This document shows, piece by piece, positions 19,247-28,848 of a DNA stretch of 64,000 nucleotides. The notes under the pieces are model-generated. The model had not been told where the DNA came from. It searched no databases and saw only the letters and a program-made list of their open reading frames with translations. The translations under genes were made by a program, and so were the position numbers. Each line of letters starts with the position of its first letter. Position 1 is the stretch's first letter. Source of the stretch: Enterocloster clostridioformis (GTDB lineage Bacteria; Bacillota; Clostridia; Lachnospirales; Lachnospiraceae); NCBI RefSeq assembly GCF_020297485.1, contig NZ_JAIWZC010000001.1:4898001-4962000 (forward strand). Reading direction: 5' to 3'.

Positions 19247-19460
19247 GATATGTTTAGTTGCATTTGACCATGGGCTGTGCTATTCTGGATATATAGACAG
19301 GTGGGGGAGCCATAGCCCCGCGCTGCGTATATCCTTTATAGATGATGAGAGAAGATGATGGGTTGATGAGAGAATGAGTTGAGAGCGGATGGAGAATGCG
19401 GCGTGACGGCCCCCGCCTTTCTGTGAAACTAATACGACAGAAGAAAGGCAGGAAAAAGGT

Positions 19461-19745
19461 ATGGGAAAGATTTTGCAACAGTTGTACAGGGGAGACTTAT
19501 GCCCGGCGGAAAATACCATACGCGGCAATGCGGAATACGATGCACTGACCAGGCAGTCCATGGATGATTTCAACCGGTTTACCGACAAGCTGGACCGGGA
19601 CATGAAGGAGGAATTTGACCTTCTGATGGAACATTACCTGGAGCTTACCTTTATTGAGAAAACCCAGTGTTTTACGGATGGGTTCCGCATTGGCGCAGGT
19701 GTTATGTGTGAAGTATTTTATGAAAATGCAGCGAAAGGCAGCTAA
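19461..19745 (+). CDS. Small DUF6809-like protein
   Basis: This 94-aa soluble protein of unknown function has the pattern ILQQLYRGDLCPAE at the N-terminus and FTDGFRIGAGVMCEVF at the C-terminus, with an acidic helical middle. The same two motifs occur in the IME1-encoded protein at 46731-47027, so the two are paralogues of one small family common in gut Firmicutes. AAAGG precedes the ATG. It is flanked by ftsH and the BMP operon but has no clear operon link. Confidence 0.75.
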   Translation: MGKILQQLYRGDLCPAENTIRGNAEYDALTRQSMDDFNRFTDKLDRDMKEEFDLLMEHYLELTFIEKTQCFTDGFRIGAGVMCEVFYENAAKGS

Positions 19746-19842
19746 ATTATAAGCATGGCTTAAGAATGAAAGGCGGGATTGCTGATAAATAAAAGCAATC
19801 CTGTCTTATTGTGTAAAAATGGGTCAAAATTCCTGGTTAATA

Positions 19843-19870
19843 TTGACAATAGAAGAAAAAGTGATATACT
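19843..19870 (+). promoter_or_regulatory. Promoter of BMP nucleoside ABC operon
   Basis: TTGACA (19843-19848), a 16-bp spacer and TATACT (19865-19870) place the transcript start near 19877, leaving a leader of about 120 nt before the lipoprotein ATG. Confidence 0.75.
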
Positions 19871-19915
19871 TAACTCGTATTTGTGTTACTTTTTAATGGG
19901 TAGGACAACGGTGGA

Positions 19916-19950
19916 ACGTCAGGTGTAATGGAGCAGCCAGTGCCTGACGT
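19916..19950 (+). other. Structured leader hairpin upstream of BMP lipoprotein
   Basis: ACGTCAGG (19916-19923) pairs perfectly with CCTGACGT (19943-19950), and an inner TGG/CCA (19929-19931, 19937-19939) closes an AGCAG loop. The sequence after it is ATTTTAATC, a weak U-tract. The fold does not match the purine riboswitch core or another class that I recognise. Confidence 0.6.
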
Positions 19951-19995
19951 ATTTTAATCGGGTTCTGCAAACTACACTTCATGGAGGAGAGTATT

Positions 19996-21279
19996 ATGAA
20001 ATTAAAAAAGTTAGCAAGCGTAGCCATGGCAGGTGTGATGACAGTATCACTGGCAGCCTGCGGCGGATCTAACACAGCAGAGACCACCGCGGCAGCCGCG
20101 ACCACGGCAGCCGAGGCTGAGACAACTGCGGCAGCAGAAGGCGCGGAGACAGAGACCGCAGAAGCACCGGCCACAGGCGGTATTGCCAAGGAAGATTTAA
20201 AGATCGGTTTTGTCTACATAGGCGATGAGAACGAGGGTTATACAGCCGCTCATTACAACGGCGCCATGGAGATGAAGGAAGCCCTGGGGCTGTCCGATGA
20301 CCAGATTATCGTTAAGTGGAATATCCCTGAGGATGAGACTGCAAAGGATGCGGCCATGGACCTTGCGGACCAGGGATGCCAGATTGTATTTGCAAACAGC
20401 TTTGGACATGAGTCCTATGTGATTGAGGCGGCAAAGGAGTATCCGGATGTTCAGTTCTGCCATGCAACCGGCTTCCAGGCAGCTTCCAGCGGCCTGAGCA
20501 ACATGCACAACTATTTCACTTCCATCTACGAGGCACGCTACGTATCCGGTGTTGTGGCCGGACTGAAACTGAACCAGATGATAGAGGATGGCACCGTGAA
20601 GCAGGATGCCTGCAAGATTGGATATGTGGGAGCTTATCCATATGCTGAGGTTATCAGCGGATACACCTCCTTTTTCTTAGGTGTGCGTTCCGTTTGCCCG
20701 GACGCTGCCATGGAAGTTAAGTACACCAACAGCTGGGCAAGCTTTGACCTGGAGAAGGAAGCGGCAGACGCCCTGATTTCCGACGGATGTGTTCTGATCA
20801 GCCAGCACGCAGATACCACCGGTGCTCCTACCGCATGTGAAGCGGCAGGCGTTCCCTGCGTGGGCTACAACATTTCCATGATTGCAACCGCACCAAACCA
20901 GGCTCTTACATCTGCTTCCAATAACTGGGGCGCATATGTGACTGAGGCTGTACAGCATGTCATTGACGGAACCGAGATTCCGGTTGACTGGTGCAGGGGC
21001 TTCTCTGACGGCGCGGTGCTGATTACGGAGCTGAATGAGGCAGCCGTGGCACCAGGAACAAAGGAGAAGGTGGATGAGGTGGAAGCCAAGCTGGCATCCG
21101 GCGAGCTTCATGTATTTGATACCTCCACATGGACCGTTGGCGGCGAGACACTGGATACATATAAGAAAGACGGCAGCGACATCGAGTATATCTCCGACGG
21201 ATATTTCCATGAGTCAGAGTTCGGTTCCGCACCTTCCTTTGATATCCTGATTGACGGTATCACCACAATTGACAACTAA
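19996..21279 (+). CDS. BMP family ABC transporter substrate-binding lipoprotein
   Basis: This 427-aa lipoprotein has lipobox LAAC (Cys22), an Ala/Thr/Glu linker and the PnrA/BMP domain (KIGFVYIGDENEGYTAAHYNG-like start, IVFANSFGHESYVIEAAKEYP, SDGCVLISQHADTTGAP). It is the receptor of a nucleoside (purine) importer, given the two permeases and double-domain ATPase that follow. The ATG at 19996 has GGAGGAG upstream. An intrinsic terminator separates it from the ATPase. Confidence 0.93.
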   Translation: MKLKKLASVAMAGVMTVSLAACGGSNTAETTAAAATTAAEAETTAAAEGAETETAEAPATGGIAKEDLKIGFVYIGDENEGYTAAHYNGAMEMKEALGLSDDQIIVKWNIPEDETAKDAAMDLADQGCQIVFANSFGHESYVIEAAKEYPDVQFCHATGFQAASSGLSNMHNYFTSIYEARYVSGVVAGLKLNQMIEDGTVKQDACKIGYVGAYPYAEVISGYTSFFLGVRSVCPDAAMEVKYTNSWASFDLEKEAADALISDGCVLISQHADTTGAPTACEAAGVPCVGYNISMIATAPNQALTSASNNWGAYVTEAVQHVIDGTEIPVDWCRGFSDGAVLITELNEAAVAPGTKEKVDEVEAKLASGELHVFDTSTWTVGGETLDTYKKDGSDIEYISDGYFHESEFGSAPSFDILIDGITTIDN

Positions 21280-21321
21280 GATAGCCAGAGCGTGTCTTTC
21301 CCTCTGGAAATTAAAGGCTGT

Positions 21322-21357
21322 AAAAGCGGAGCCATTCATATCTGGCTCCGCTTTTTT
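21322..21357 (+). terminator. Strong intrinsic terminator between BMP receptor and ATPase
   Basis: AAAAGCGGAGCCA (21322-21334) pairs perfectly with TGGCTCCGCTTTT (21343-21355) in a run of six T. It lies inside the operon and should cut transcription of the transporter genes relative to the receptor. Confidence 0.88.
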
Positions 21358-21409
21358 CCACGGGGCAATGAGCCAATACGACCAAATACAAAGAACGGAG
21401 GTTTGCCGG

Positions 21410-22942
21410 GTGAGCGAAGAATACGCAATTGAACTGAAAAACATCACAAAACGGTTCGGCAAGGTAACTGCCAACGACAAGGTATGCCTGTCTGTGAAAA
21501 GGGGGGAAATCCTGTCCGTCCTGGGTGAAAACGGAAGCGGAAAGACCACCCTGATGAACATGATTTCCGGTATCTACTACCCGGATGAGGGGCAGATATT
21601 CGTAAACGGAAAGGAGGTTACCATTCGTTCGCCAAAGGACTCCTTTGCTCTGGGTATCGGCATGATTCACCAGCATTTCAAGCTGGTGGATGTTCTGACA
21701 GCGGCTGAGAATATTATCCTGGGTCTGTCCGGGAGGGAAATTCTGGACATGAAGGCTGTGTCCGCCAAAATCAATGAGCTGACAGCCAAATACGGGTTCG
21801 AGCTGGATCCGGACCAGAAGATATACACCATGTCCGTATCCCAGAAGCAGACCGTGGAAATCGTAAAGCTTCTGTACCGCGGAGTGGATATCCTGATTCT
21901 GGACGAGCCCACGGCTGTTCTGACACCCCAGGAAGCGGACAAACTGTTTGCCGTGCTGCGCAACATGCGTGAGGCAGGCCATTCCATTATCATTATCACC
22001 CATAAGCTGCACGAAGTTCTGGCGCTGTCGGACCGGGTGTCTGTACTGCGCAAGGGCCAGTATATCGGCACGGTATACACGGCGGACGCCACCGAGGAAT
22101 CCCTGACCGAGATGATGGTGGGCAAGAAGGTAAGCCTGAACATCGAGCGCCCGGATCCCGTGAATCAGGAGCGCCGCCTGATGGTGGAAGGAGTCACCTG
22201 CGTGGACAAGGAGGGGGTAACGACCCTGGACCACGCCTCTTTTACTGCTTACAGTGGGGAGATACTGGGGATTGCCGGTATCGCGGGAAGCGGCCAGAGG
22301 GAGCTTTTGGAGTCCATCGCGGGACTCCAGCCAATGGCAGGCGGCACCATCACCTATTATCCGCCTGAGGGCGGCGAAAAGCAGCTGTCCGGCATGAGCG
22401 CCTCAGCCATCAATAAGATGGGGGTAAAGCTTTCCTTTGTGCCGGAGGACCGCCTGGGCATGGGGCTGGTAGGCGCAATGGACATGACGGACAATATGAT
22501 GCTCAGGGGATACCGCAGGGGACGTTCCGTCTTTACGGACAGAAAGACGCCAAAAAGCCTGGCGGAGCAGATCATAGAGGAACTGGAAATCGTGACTCCC
22601 GGCGTCACCACCCCGGTGCGCAGGCTGTCAGGGGGCAATGTCCAGAAGGTGCTGGTGGGAAGGGAGATTTCTTCCAATCCCAAGGTGCTTATGGTGGCAT
22701 ATCCGGTCCGCGGACTGGATATCAACTCATCCTACACCATCTACCATCTTCTCAATGAGCAAAAGAAACAGGGAGCGGCCGTTATCTGCGTAGGCGAGGA
22801 TCTGGATGTGCTCCTGGAGCTGTGCGACCGTATTCTGGTGCTGTGCGCAGGACAGGTAAACGGTGTTGTGGACGGAAGGACAGCGACCAAGGAACAGGTG
22901 GGGCTGATGATGACCAGGACAGGAGGTGGCTTAAGTGAGTAA
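21410..22942 (+). CDS. Nucleoside ABC transporter ATPase (double ABC domain)
   Basis: This protein of about 510 aa has two fused ABC domains. The first holds Walker A GENGSGKTTL and a signature region modified to MSVSQKQTVEIVKLLYRGVDILILDEPTAVLTP. The second has GIAGSGQRELLE in place of Walker A and LSGGNVQKVLVGREI. This asymmetric arrangement is normal for BMP/RbsA-type ATPases. The start chosen is GTG 21410, 9 bp after GGAG; the longer frame from 21251 runs back into the receptor gene and the terminator. Confidence 0.92.
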   Translation: MSEEYAIELKNITKRFGKVTANDKVCLSVKRGEILSVLGENGSGKTTLMNMISGIYYPDEGQIFVNGKEVTIRSPKDSFALGIGMIHQHFKLVDVLTAAENIILGLSGREILDMKAVSAKINELTAKYGFELDPDQKIYTMSVSQKQTVEIVKLLYRGVDILILDEPTAVLTPQEADKLFAVLRNMREAGHSIIIITHKLHEVLALSDRVSVLRKGQYIGTVYTADATEESLTEMMVGKKVSLNIERPDPVNQERRLMVEGVTCVDKEGVTTLDHASFTAYSGEILGIAGIAGSGQRELLESIAGLQPMAGGTITYYPPEGGEKQLSGMSASAINKMGVKLSFVPEDRLGMGLVGAMDMTDNMMLRGYRRGRSVFTDRKTPKSLAEQIIEELEIVTPGVTTPVRRLSGGNVQKVLVGREISSNPKVLMVAYPVRGLDINSSYTIYHLLNEQKKQGAAVICVGEDLDVLLELCDRILVLCAGQVNGVVDGRTATKEQVGLMMTRTGGGLSE

Positions 22943-24062
22943 GGAGACGACGGCAGTATCCAACAAGGAACCTCTGATGCATATATCCAAGAGGGATGAG
23001 ATAGATATGTGGAAGGCCTGGGCCGTCCGGCTGGGAGCGGTTCTCTTATCACTGGTGGTCTGCGCAGGGGTTATCTATGCCCTGACAGGGCTTAATCCCC
23101 TGGAGGTTTATAAAGGAATCTTTGATGGGGCAGTGGGTACCAAAAGGCGTACCTGGATGACCATTCGCGATACTTTGGTGCTGCTCTGTATTGCAATCGG
23201 CATCACGCCTGCATTCAAGATGCGGTTCTGGAACATCGGAGCAGAAGGTCAGGTACTGATTGGCGGCGTCACATCCGCGGCCATGATGATTTACCTTGGC
23301 AATTCGCTGCCTCCCCTGGTGCTGTTTCCCCTGATGCTTTTGGGAAGCGCCCTGTCAGCCATGGTGTGGGCAGCTATCCCGGCATTTTTCAAGGCATACT
23401 GGAACACCAACGAGACACTGTTTACATTGATGATGAACTATGTGGCCATGCAGGTCATCACATACTGTATCATTTTCTGGGAGAATCCAAAGGGTTCCAA
23501 TTCCGTGGGAACTATCAACTCCACCACAAAGGGAGGATGGCTTCCAAAACTTTTCGGTCTGGAATACGGCTGGAATCTGGTGATCGTGCTGGCGCTGACC
23601 CTGGCTATCTTTATTTATCTGAAGTACAGCAAGCAGGGATATGAGATCGCGGTTGTGGGAGAGAGCGAGAACACGGCCAGATACGCGGGAATCAATGTAA
23701 AGAAGGTAATCATCCGCACCATGGCCCTGTCCGGCGCCATCTGCGGCATTGCGGGCTTCATCATTGTCAGCGGCGCCAGCCATACCATTTCCACCAGCAC
23801 GGCTGGCGGCAGGGGATTTACGGCCATCATCGTATCATGGCTCAGCAAGTTCAATGCGTTTGCCATGGTTCTGGTCTCATTTTTCCTGGTATTCATGCAG
23901 AAGGGAGCAGGGCAGATTGCCTCCCAGTTTAACCTGAATGAAAATGCCTCTGATGTAATAACAGGCATCATCCTCTTCTTCATCCTGGGCTGTGAATTCT
24001 TCATCAACTTCAAGGTGGGAATCCGCAGCAAACGGAAAGAAGCAGGGGCAAAATTGTCATAA
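22935..24062 (+). CDS. Nucleoside ABC transporter permease 1 (BmpB/YufP type)
   Basis: This 375-aa permease has about nine hydrophobic helices; MRFWNIGAEGQVLIGGV and AVGESENTARYAGIN are characteristic of this permease family. It starts at GTG 22935, overlapping the ATPase stop by 8 bp, with AGGAGG upstream, so it is translationally coupled. It pairs with the next permease to form the channel. Confidence 0.92.
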   Translation: MSKETTAVSNKEPLMHISKRDEIDMWKAWAVRLGAVLLSLVVCAGVIYALTGLNPLEVYKGIFDGAVGTKRRTWMTIRDTLVLLCIAIGITPAFKMRFWNIGAEGQVLIGGVTSAAMMIYLGNSLPPLVLFPLMLLGSALSAMVWAAIPAFFKAYWNTNETLFTLMMNYVAMQVITYCIIFWENPKGSNSVGTINSTTKGGWLPKLFGLEYGWNLVIVLALTLAIFIYLKYSKQGYEIAVVGESENTARYAGINVKKVIIRTMALSGAICGIAGFIIVSGASHTISTSTAGGRGFTAIIVSWLSKFNAFAMVLVSFFLVFMQKGAGQIASQFNLNENASDVITGIILFFILGCEFFINFKVGIRSKRKEAGAKLS

Positions 24063-24074
24063 GGAGGCTAAAAT

Positions 24075-25055
24075 ATGGGTTTTTTGGTAATATTTATTCA
24101 GAAAGCTATCGGCCAGGGCATCGGCATCCTTTACGGAGCCCTGGGAGAAATGATGACGGAGAAATCCGGCAACCTGAATCTGGGCATTCCCGGCATGATG
24201 TATATGGGCGGTATCGCCGGACTGATCGGAGCCTTCCTGTATGAGAACGGGACAGCAAATCCAAGCGGTCTGGCGGGACTCTTAATTTCCTTTGTGTGCG
24301 CCTTTGTGTGCGCTGCCCTGGGAGGACTGGTATATAGTGTGCTGACCATTACGCTGCGGGCCAATCAAAACGTGACCGGCCTTGCCCTTACCACCTTTGG
24401 CGTGGGCTTTGGCAACTTTTTCGGCGGTTCCCTGGCAAAGCTGGCAGGGGGCGTGGGCCAGATTTCCGTGGCAGTGACAGGCGCTGCCTACAAGACCCCC
24501 GTTCCCGGACTGTCCAAACTGGGTGTCATTGGACAGATTTTCTTCTCCTACGGATTTCTGACCTATCTGGCAGTTGTCCTGGCTCTGGCTCTGGCGTTTT
24601 TCCTGGCTAAAACCAGGAGGGGACTGAACCTGAGGGCTGTGGGCGAGAGTCCGGCCACAGCAGATGCCGCGGGCATCAATGTAACGGCTTACAAGTACCT
24701 GGCCACCTGCCTTGGCGGAGGTATCAGCGGCCTGGGCGGGTTATACTTTGTTATGGAATACTCCGGCGGTACCTGGACCAACAACGGATTTGGCGACAGA
24801 GGCTGGCTGGCAATCGCCCTGGTTATTTTCGCCCTGTGGAAACCGGTCAATGCCATTTGGGGTTCTATCCTGTTTGGCGGCCTGTACATCCTTTACCTGT
24901 ATATACCGGGCCTGGACAGGGGGGCTCAGGAGATATTCAAGGCCCTTCCCTATGTGGTCACCATTGTGGTCCTGGTTATAACCAGCCTGAGAAAGAGGAG
25001 GGAATACCAGCCGCCCCAGAGCCTGGGACTTCCGTATTTCAGGGAAGAACGGTAG
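24075..25055 (+). CDS. Nucleoside ABC transporter permease 2 (BmpC/YufQ type)
   Basis: This 326-aa permease has the motif YGALGEMMTEKSGNLNLGIPGMM near the start and AVGESPATADAAGINV in the cytoplasmic loop, as in the second permease of nucleoside importers. AAGGAGG precedes the ATG, 12 bp after the first permease. The operon ends at the terminator about 70 bp downstream. Confidence 0.92.
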   Translation: MGFLVIFIQKAIGQGIGILYGALGEMMTEKSGNLNLGIPGMMYMGGIAGLIGAFLYENGTANPSGLAGLLISFVCAFVCAALGGLVYSVLTITLRANQNVTGLALTTFGVGFGNFFGGSLAKLAGGVGQISVAVTGAAYKTPVPGLSKLGVIGQIFFSYGFLTYLAVVLALALAFFLAKTRRGLNLRAVGESPATADAAGINVTAYKYLATCLGGGISGLGGLYFVMEYSGGTWTNNGFGDRGWLAIALVIFALWKPVNAIWGSILFGGLYILYLYIPGLDRGAQEIFKALPYVVTIVVLVITSLRKRREYQPPQSLGLPYFREER

Positions 25056-25125
25056 GGATTTGAGAGGCAGATACAAAAGAAACATTGTGTGAGTAAACAA
25101 ACAGATAAGTGAAAAACAAAAAGGA

Positions 25126-25180
25126 CCCTCCCGCAGGCCGGATAGAATATGAATATCTAACCGGCGCGGGAGGGCCTTTT
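25126..25180 (+). terminator. Terminator of the BMP nucleoside operon
   Basis: CCCTCCCGC (25126-25134) pairs with GCGGGAGGG (25166-25174), with an inner CCGG/CCGG pairing, and is followed by CCTTTTT. Confidence 0.87.
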
Positions 25181-25301
25181 TACATGGGCAAGTTCCCTCC
25201 CTCCTGTTCGGATCCATTGGAAAGGATGCCCACCAAATGTCGGAGCGGGTTCATGCCAGGTGTCTTCTGGAAGAGGTTCCAGTAATTTTCCAGTATTTTA
25301 T

Positions 25302-25315
25302 CGAACAAATGTTTG
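25302..25315 (+). promoter_or_regulatory. LexA (SOS) box of uvrA
   Basis: CGAACAAATGTTTG matches the Gram-positive LexA consensus CGAAC-N4-GTTYG/C and overlaps the -35 of the uvrA promoter, as expected for repression by LexA. Confidence 0.8.
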
Positions 25316-25341
25316 CAAATACATAGGTGATGTGCTATACT
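25313..25341 (+). promoter_or_regulatory. uvrA promoter
   Basis: TTGCAA (25313-25318), a 17-bp spacer and TATACT (25336-25341) sit directly on the LexA box. The leader to the ATG is about 190 nt. Confidence 0.75.
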
Positions 25342-25537
25342 AGAAACTGTCAGCGCTGTGTATCAGCGCTATGCGGGAAGAACCTTTTACCAGAAACATT
25401 TCACGGCCTTCCAGGGCGGCGGGATGAATCGTATAAAGAAACCACGCATGTTTACTGCGCACTGCGCATGCTGCATTCCGCAATCATATCAGGCGTGGAC
25501 TCAAACCAATCAAGATAAAAGACAAGGAGCATGTTCC

Positions 25538-28363
25538 ATGGCAAAGCAGTACATTAAAATCCGCGGGGCGAATGAGCATAATCTGAAGGATATTTCCGTG
25601 GATATACCAAGAAATGAGCTGGTGGTCCTTACGGGACTGTCCGGTTCAGGCAAATCATCCCTGGCTTTTGACACCATTTATGCAGAAGGGCAGAGGCGTT
25701 ATATGGAGTCCCTGTCTTCCTATGCCAGGCAGTTCCTGGGACAGATGGAGAAGCCGGATGTGGAGAGCATAGAGGGGCTGTCACCGGCCATTTCCATTGA
25801 CCAGAAGTCCACCAACCGGAATCCCCGTTCCACTGTGGGAACGGTCACGGAAATCTACGACTACATGAGACTTTTATATGCCAGAATCGGTATACCCCAC
25901 TGTCCGAAATGCGGCAAGGAGATACACAAACAGACCATTGACCAGATGGTGGACCAGATTATGTCCATGCCTGAGCGGACTAAAATCCAGCTGCTGGCCC
26001 CTGTGGTCAGAGGGCGCAAGGGCGAGCATGTGAAGGTGCTGGACCAGGCCAGAAAAAGCGGCTATGTGAGGGTCCGCATTGACGGCAGCCTCTACGAGCT
26101 CTCAGAGGAAATCAGGCTGGAGAAGAACATCAAGCACAACATTGAAATCGTGGTGGACCGTCTGATTGTGAAGGAAGGCATTGAGAAAAGGCTTACGGAT
26201 TCCATAGAAACGGTCATGGCCCTGAGCGGCGGACTGATGATGGTGGATGTGAGCGGCGGCGAGCCGGTGAATTTCAGCCAGAGCTTTTCCTGTCCTGACT
26301 GCGCGGTCAGCATTGACGAGGTGGAGCCCAGGAGCTTTTCCTTCAACAATCCCTTCGGAGCCTGTCCGGAGTGTTTTGGACTGGGGTATAAGATGGAATT
26401 TGATGAGGACCTGATGATTCCCGATAAGTCGCTGTCCATAGACCAGGGCGCAATCGTGGTTATGGGATGGCAGTCCTGCGCGGACAAGGGCAGCTTTACA
26501 AGGGCAATCCTGGAGGCGCTGTCTGAAGCCTATGATTTCAGGCTGGATACGCCTTTCCAGGATTATCCCAAGGAAATCCACGACGTGCTGTTATACGGAA
26601 CCGGAGGCCGGGAGGTGAAGGTCCGCTACAAGAGCCAGAGAGGCGAAGGCGTCTATGACGTGGCGTTTGAGGGACTGATTGAGAATGTAAACCGCCGGTA
26701 TAAGGAGACTTTTTCCGAGACGTCCAAGGCGGAATATGAGACCTATATGCGGATTACCCCCTGCCCGGTTTGTAAGGGGCAGAGGCTTAAGAAGGAGTCC
26801 CTTGCGGTTACGGTGGGCGGAATGAACATATATGAAGCTACCAACATGTCCATTGTACGGTTTAAGGAATTTATGGACGGGCTGAAGCTGACTCCCATGC
26901 AGGAGACCATAGGCGCTTCTATTCTGAAGGAAATCAGAGCCAGGATATGCTTTCTCATTGACGTGGGACTGGATTATCTTTCCCTGTCGCGTGCCACGGG
27001 CACCTTGTCAGGCGGAGAGGCCCAGCGCATCCGTCTGGCTACCCAGATAGGCTCCGGCCTGGTGGGCGTGGCCTATATTCTGGACGAGCCCAGCATCGGA
27101 CTCCATCAGCGGGATAATGACAAGCTCCTTAAGACGCTGACCCATCTCCGGGATTTGGGCAACAGCGTATTGGTGGTGGAGCATGACGAGGACACCATGC
27201 GGGCCGCGGACTGTATCGTGGACATCGGACCCGGCGCGGGAGAGCACGGCGGAAAGGTCATTGCCATGGGAACGGCCGAGGAAATCATGAAGAATCCGGA
27301 TTCCATTACCGGAGCTTACTTAAGCGGGCGCCTGAAGATTCCGGTGCCTGCCGAGAGAAGGAAGCCCACGGGCTGGATTACGGTAAAGGGCGCTGCAGAG
27401 AACAATTTAAAGAACATCAACGTGGACATTCCCCTGGGAATCATGACGTGTGTGACCGGTGTATCTGGTTCCGGAAAAAGTTCCCTTGTGAACGAAATCG
27501 TTTATAAATCCCTGGCAAGGAAGTTAAACAGAGCCAGAACCATACCGGGCAGGCACAAGTGCATCGAGGGCGTGGAGCAGCTGGATAAGATTATCGACAT
27601 CGACCAGTCGCCCATCGGGCGTACTCCCAGGTCCAACCCGGCTACCTACACAGGCGTATTCGACCTCATAAGGGACTTGTTCGCATCTACCCCGGACGCC
27701 AAGGCAAAGGGGTATAGCAAGGGAAGGTTCAGCTTCAACGTAAAGGGCGGACGGTGCGAAGCGTGCGGCGGAGACGGCATCATCAAGATTGAAATGCATT
27801 TCCTGCCGGATGTATATGTGCCCTGCGAGGTCTGCGGCGGCAAACGGTATAACCGTGAGACCCTGGACGTGAAGTACAAGGGAAAGAATATCTACGATGT
27901 GCTGAATATGACCGTGGAGGAAGCGCTTAAGTTCTTTGAGAATGTGCCCTCTGTCACCAGGAAGATACAGACCCTGTATGACGTGGGACTGGGGTACATC
28001 CGGCTGGGACAGCCGTCCACGGAGCTGTCCGGCGGCGAGGCCCAGAGAATCAAGCTGGCCACGGAGCTGTCCAAGAGAGGCACGGGAAAGACTATTTATA
28101 TCCTGGACGAGCCCACCACAGGACTCCATTTCGCAGATGTCCATAAGCTGATTGATATACTTCACAGGCTGTCGGAGGGCGGCAATACGGTTGTGGTTAT
28201 TGAGCACAATCTGGATGTAATCAAGACAGCGGATTATATCATCGACATTGGTCCGGAGGGCGGGGACAAGGGCGGAACGGTCATAGCCAAGGGAACACCG
28301 GAGGAAGTGGCCCGGTGTCCGGTGTCCTATACGGGAATGTATGTAAAGAAATATCTGAATTGA
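25538..28363 (+). CDS. uvrA: Excinuclease ABC subunit UvrA
   Basis: UvrA is the damage-recognition ATPase of nucleotide excision repair. The 941-aa protein carries two ABC modules (Walker [15 protein letters not shown] near residue 31 and [14 protein letters not shown] in the second half), two LSGGEAQRI(R/K)LAT signatures, and zinc-binding cysteine sets ([24 protein letters not shown]...CEVCGG). The ATG at 25538 is 7 bp after AAGGAGC; the frame extending to 25358 crosses the leader and is not used. uvrB is not adjacent in this window. Confidence 0.97.
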   Translation: MAKQYIKIRGANEHNLKDISVDIPRNELVVLTGLSGSGKSSLAFDTIYAEGQRRYMESLSSYARQFLGQMEKPDVESIEGLSPAISIDQKSTNRNPRSTVGTVTEIYDYMRLLYARIGIPHCPKCGKEIHKQTIDQMVDQIMSMPERTKIQLLAPVVRGRKGEHVKVLDQARKSGYVRVRIDGSLYELSEEIRLEKNIKHNIEIVVDRLIVKEGIEKRLTDSIETVMALSGGLMMVDVSGGEPVNFSQSFSCPDCAVSIDEVEPRSFSFNNPFGACPECFGLGYKMEFDEDLMIPDKSLSIDQGAIVVMGWQSCADKGSFTRAILEALSEAYDFRLDTPFQDYPKEIHDVLLYGTGGREVKVRYKSQRGEGVYDVAFEGLIENVNRRYKETFSETSKAEYETYMRITPCPVCKGQRLKKESLAVTVGGMNIYEATNMSIVRFKEFMDGLKLTPMQETIGASILKEIRARICFLIDVGLDYLSLSRATGTLSGGEAQRIRLATQIGSGLVGVAYILDEPSIGLHQRDNDKLLKTLTHLRDLGNSVLVVEHDEDTMRAADCIVDIGPGAGEHGGKVIAMGTAEEIMKNPDSITGAYLSGRLKIPVPAERRKPTGWITVKGAAENNLKNINVDIPLGIMTCVTGVSGSGKSSLVNEIVYKSLARKLNRARTIPGRHKCIEGVEQLDKIIDIDQSPIGRTPRSNPATYTGVFDLIRDLFASTPDAKAKGYSKGRFSFNVKGGRCEACGGDGIIKIEMHFLPDVYVPCEVCGGKRYNRETLDVKYKGKNIYDVLNMTVEEALKFFENVPSVTRKIQTLYDVGLGYIRLGQPSTELSGGEAQRIKLATELSKRGTGKTIYILDEPTTGLHFADVHKLIDILHRLSEGGNTVVVIEHNLDVIKTADYIIDIGPEGGDKGGTVIAKGTPEEVARCPVSYTGMYVKKYLN

Positions 28364-28452
28364 CAACAGTCACGGCCGGGAGCGGCCGGAGCGCGGCGGG
28401 GATGAGGTGAATCCCCGCCCTTTTGGTAAGAGGGCGGGAAAGGAGATGTTCT

Positions 28453-28699
28453 ATGAAACTGGAGGAATTTGACAGAGCAAAGGAAGCGGTCTTTAACCCG
28501 GTGGATATTGTCCAAAAACCGGATGGGACGGCAGGCGGCCCTGGCCCGTTTCAGGAACCGGTCTGTCAGCCAGTTTTTTTACAGCGCGGACAATCTGGAT
28601 AATGACGTGTGGGAGATGCGGAGTCTGGCCAATGAGAGCCAGAGGGATGTAAAGCAGACGATACTGGATTTGGCGGTTGCACTGGGAAAGGAATTGTGA
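28453..28699 (+). pseudogene. Small ORF with apparent frameshift, function unknown
   Basis: A strong AAAGGAG site precedes ATG 28453, which encodes MKLEEFDRAKEAVFNPVDIVQKPDG before turning low-quality and stopping after 49 codons. A second frame takes over near 28525 and gives AALARFRNRSVSQFF...LAVALGKEL, ending at 28699. Together they read as one protein of about 80 aa with a one-base shift. The alternative is a single short ORF starting at a non-ATG codon. No family is recognised. Confidence 0.45.
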
Positions 28700-28780
28700 T
28701 CGGAACTGCTGTGGTAAGTTGAACCGTCTGAACCGACGCATAGAATATCATCATAAAATATCATGGGTATTGAAAATCCT

Positions 28781-28810
28781 TTGACATTTGCGCAGGGCCT
28801 ACGTTATAAT
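28781..28810 (+). promoter_or_regulatory. Promoter of GntR regulator gene
   Basis: TTGACA (28781-28786), an 18-bp spacer and TATAAT (28805-28810) are about 38 bp before the ATG. Confidence 0.8.
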
Positions 28811-28848
28811 GGACAGGTTAAAGAGCAGTGCTAGGAGCGGGGAGTGTT

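Noticed and set aside
19871..19995. Purine riboswitch before the BMP operon
   Set aside because: The conserved three-way-junction core of purine riboswitches is absent, although the AACTCGTAT start looked suggestive.
25358..25537. N-terminal extension of UvrA by 60 residues
   Set aside because: It begins in the leader just after the SOS promoter, has no homology, and the ATG at 25538 has a proper ribosome site.
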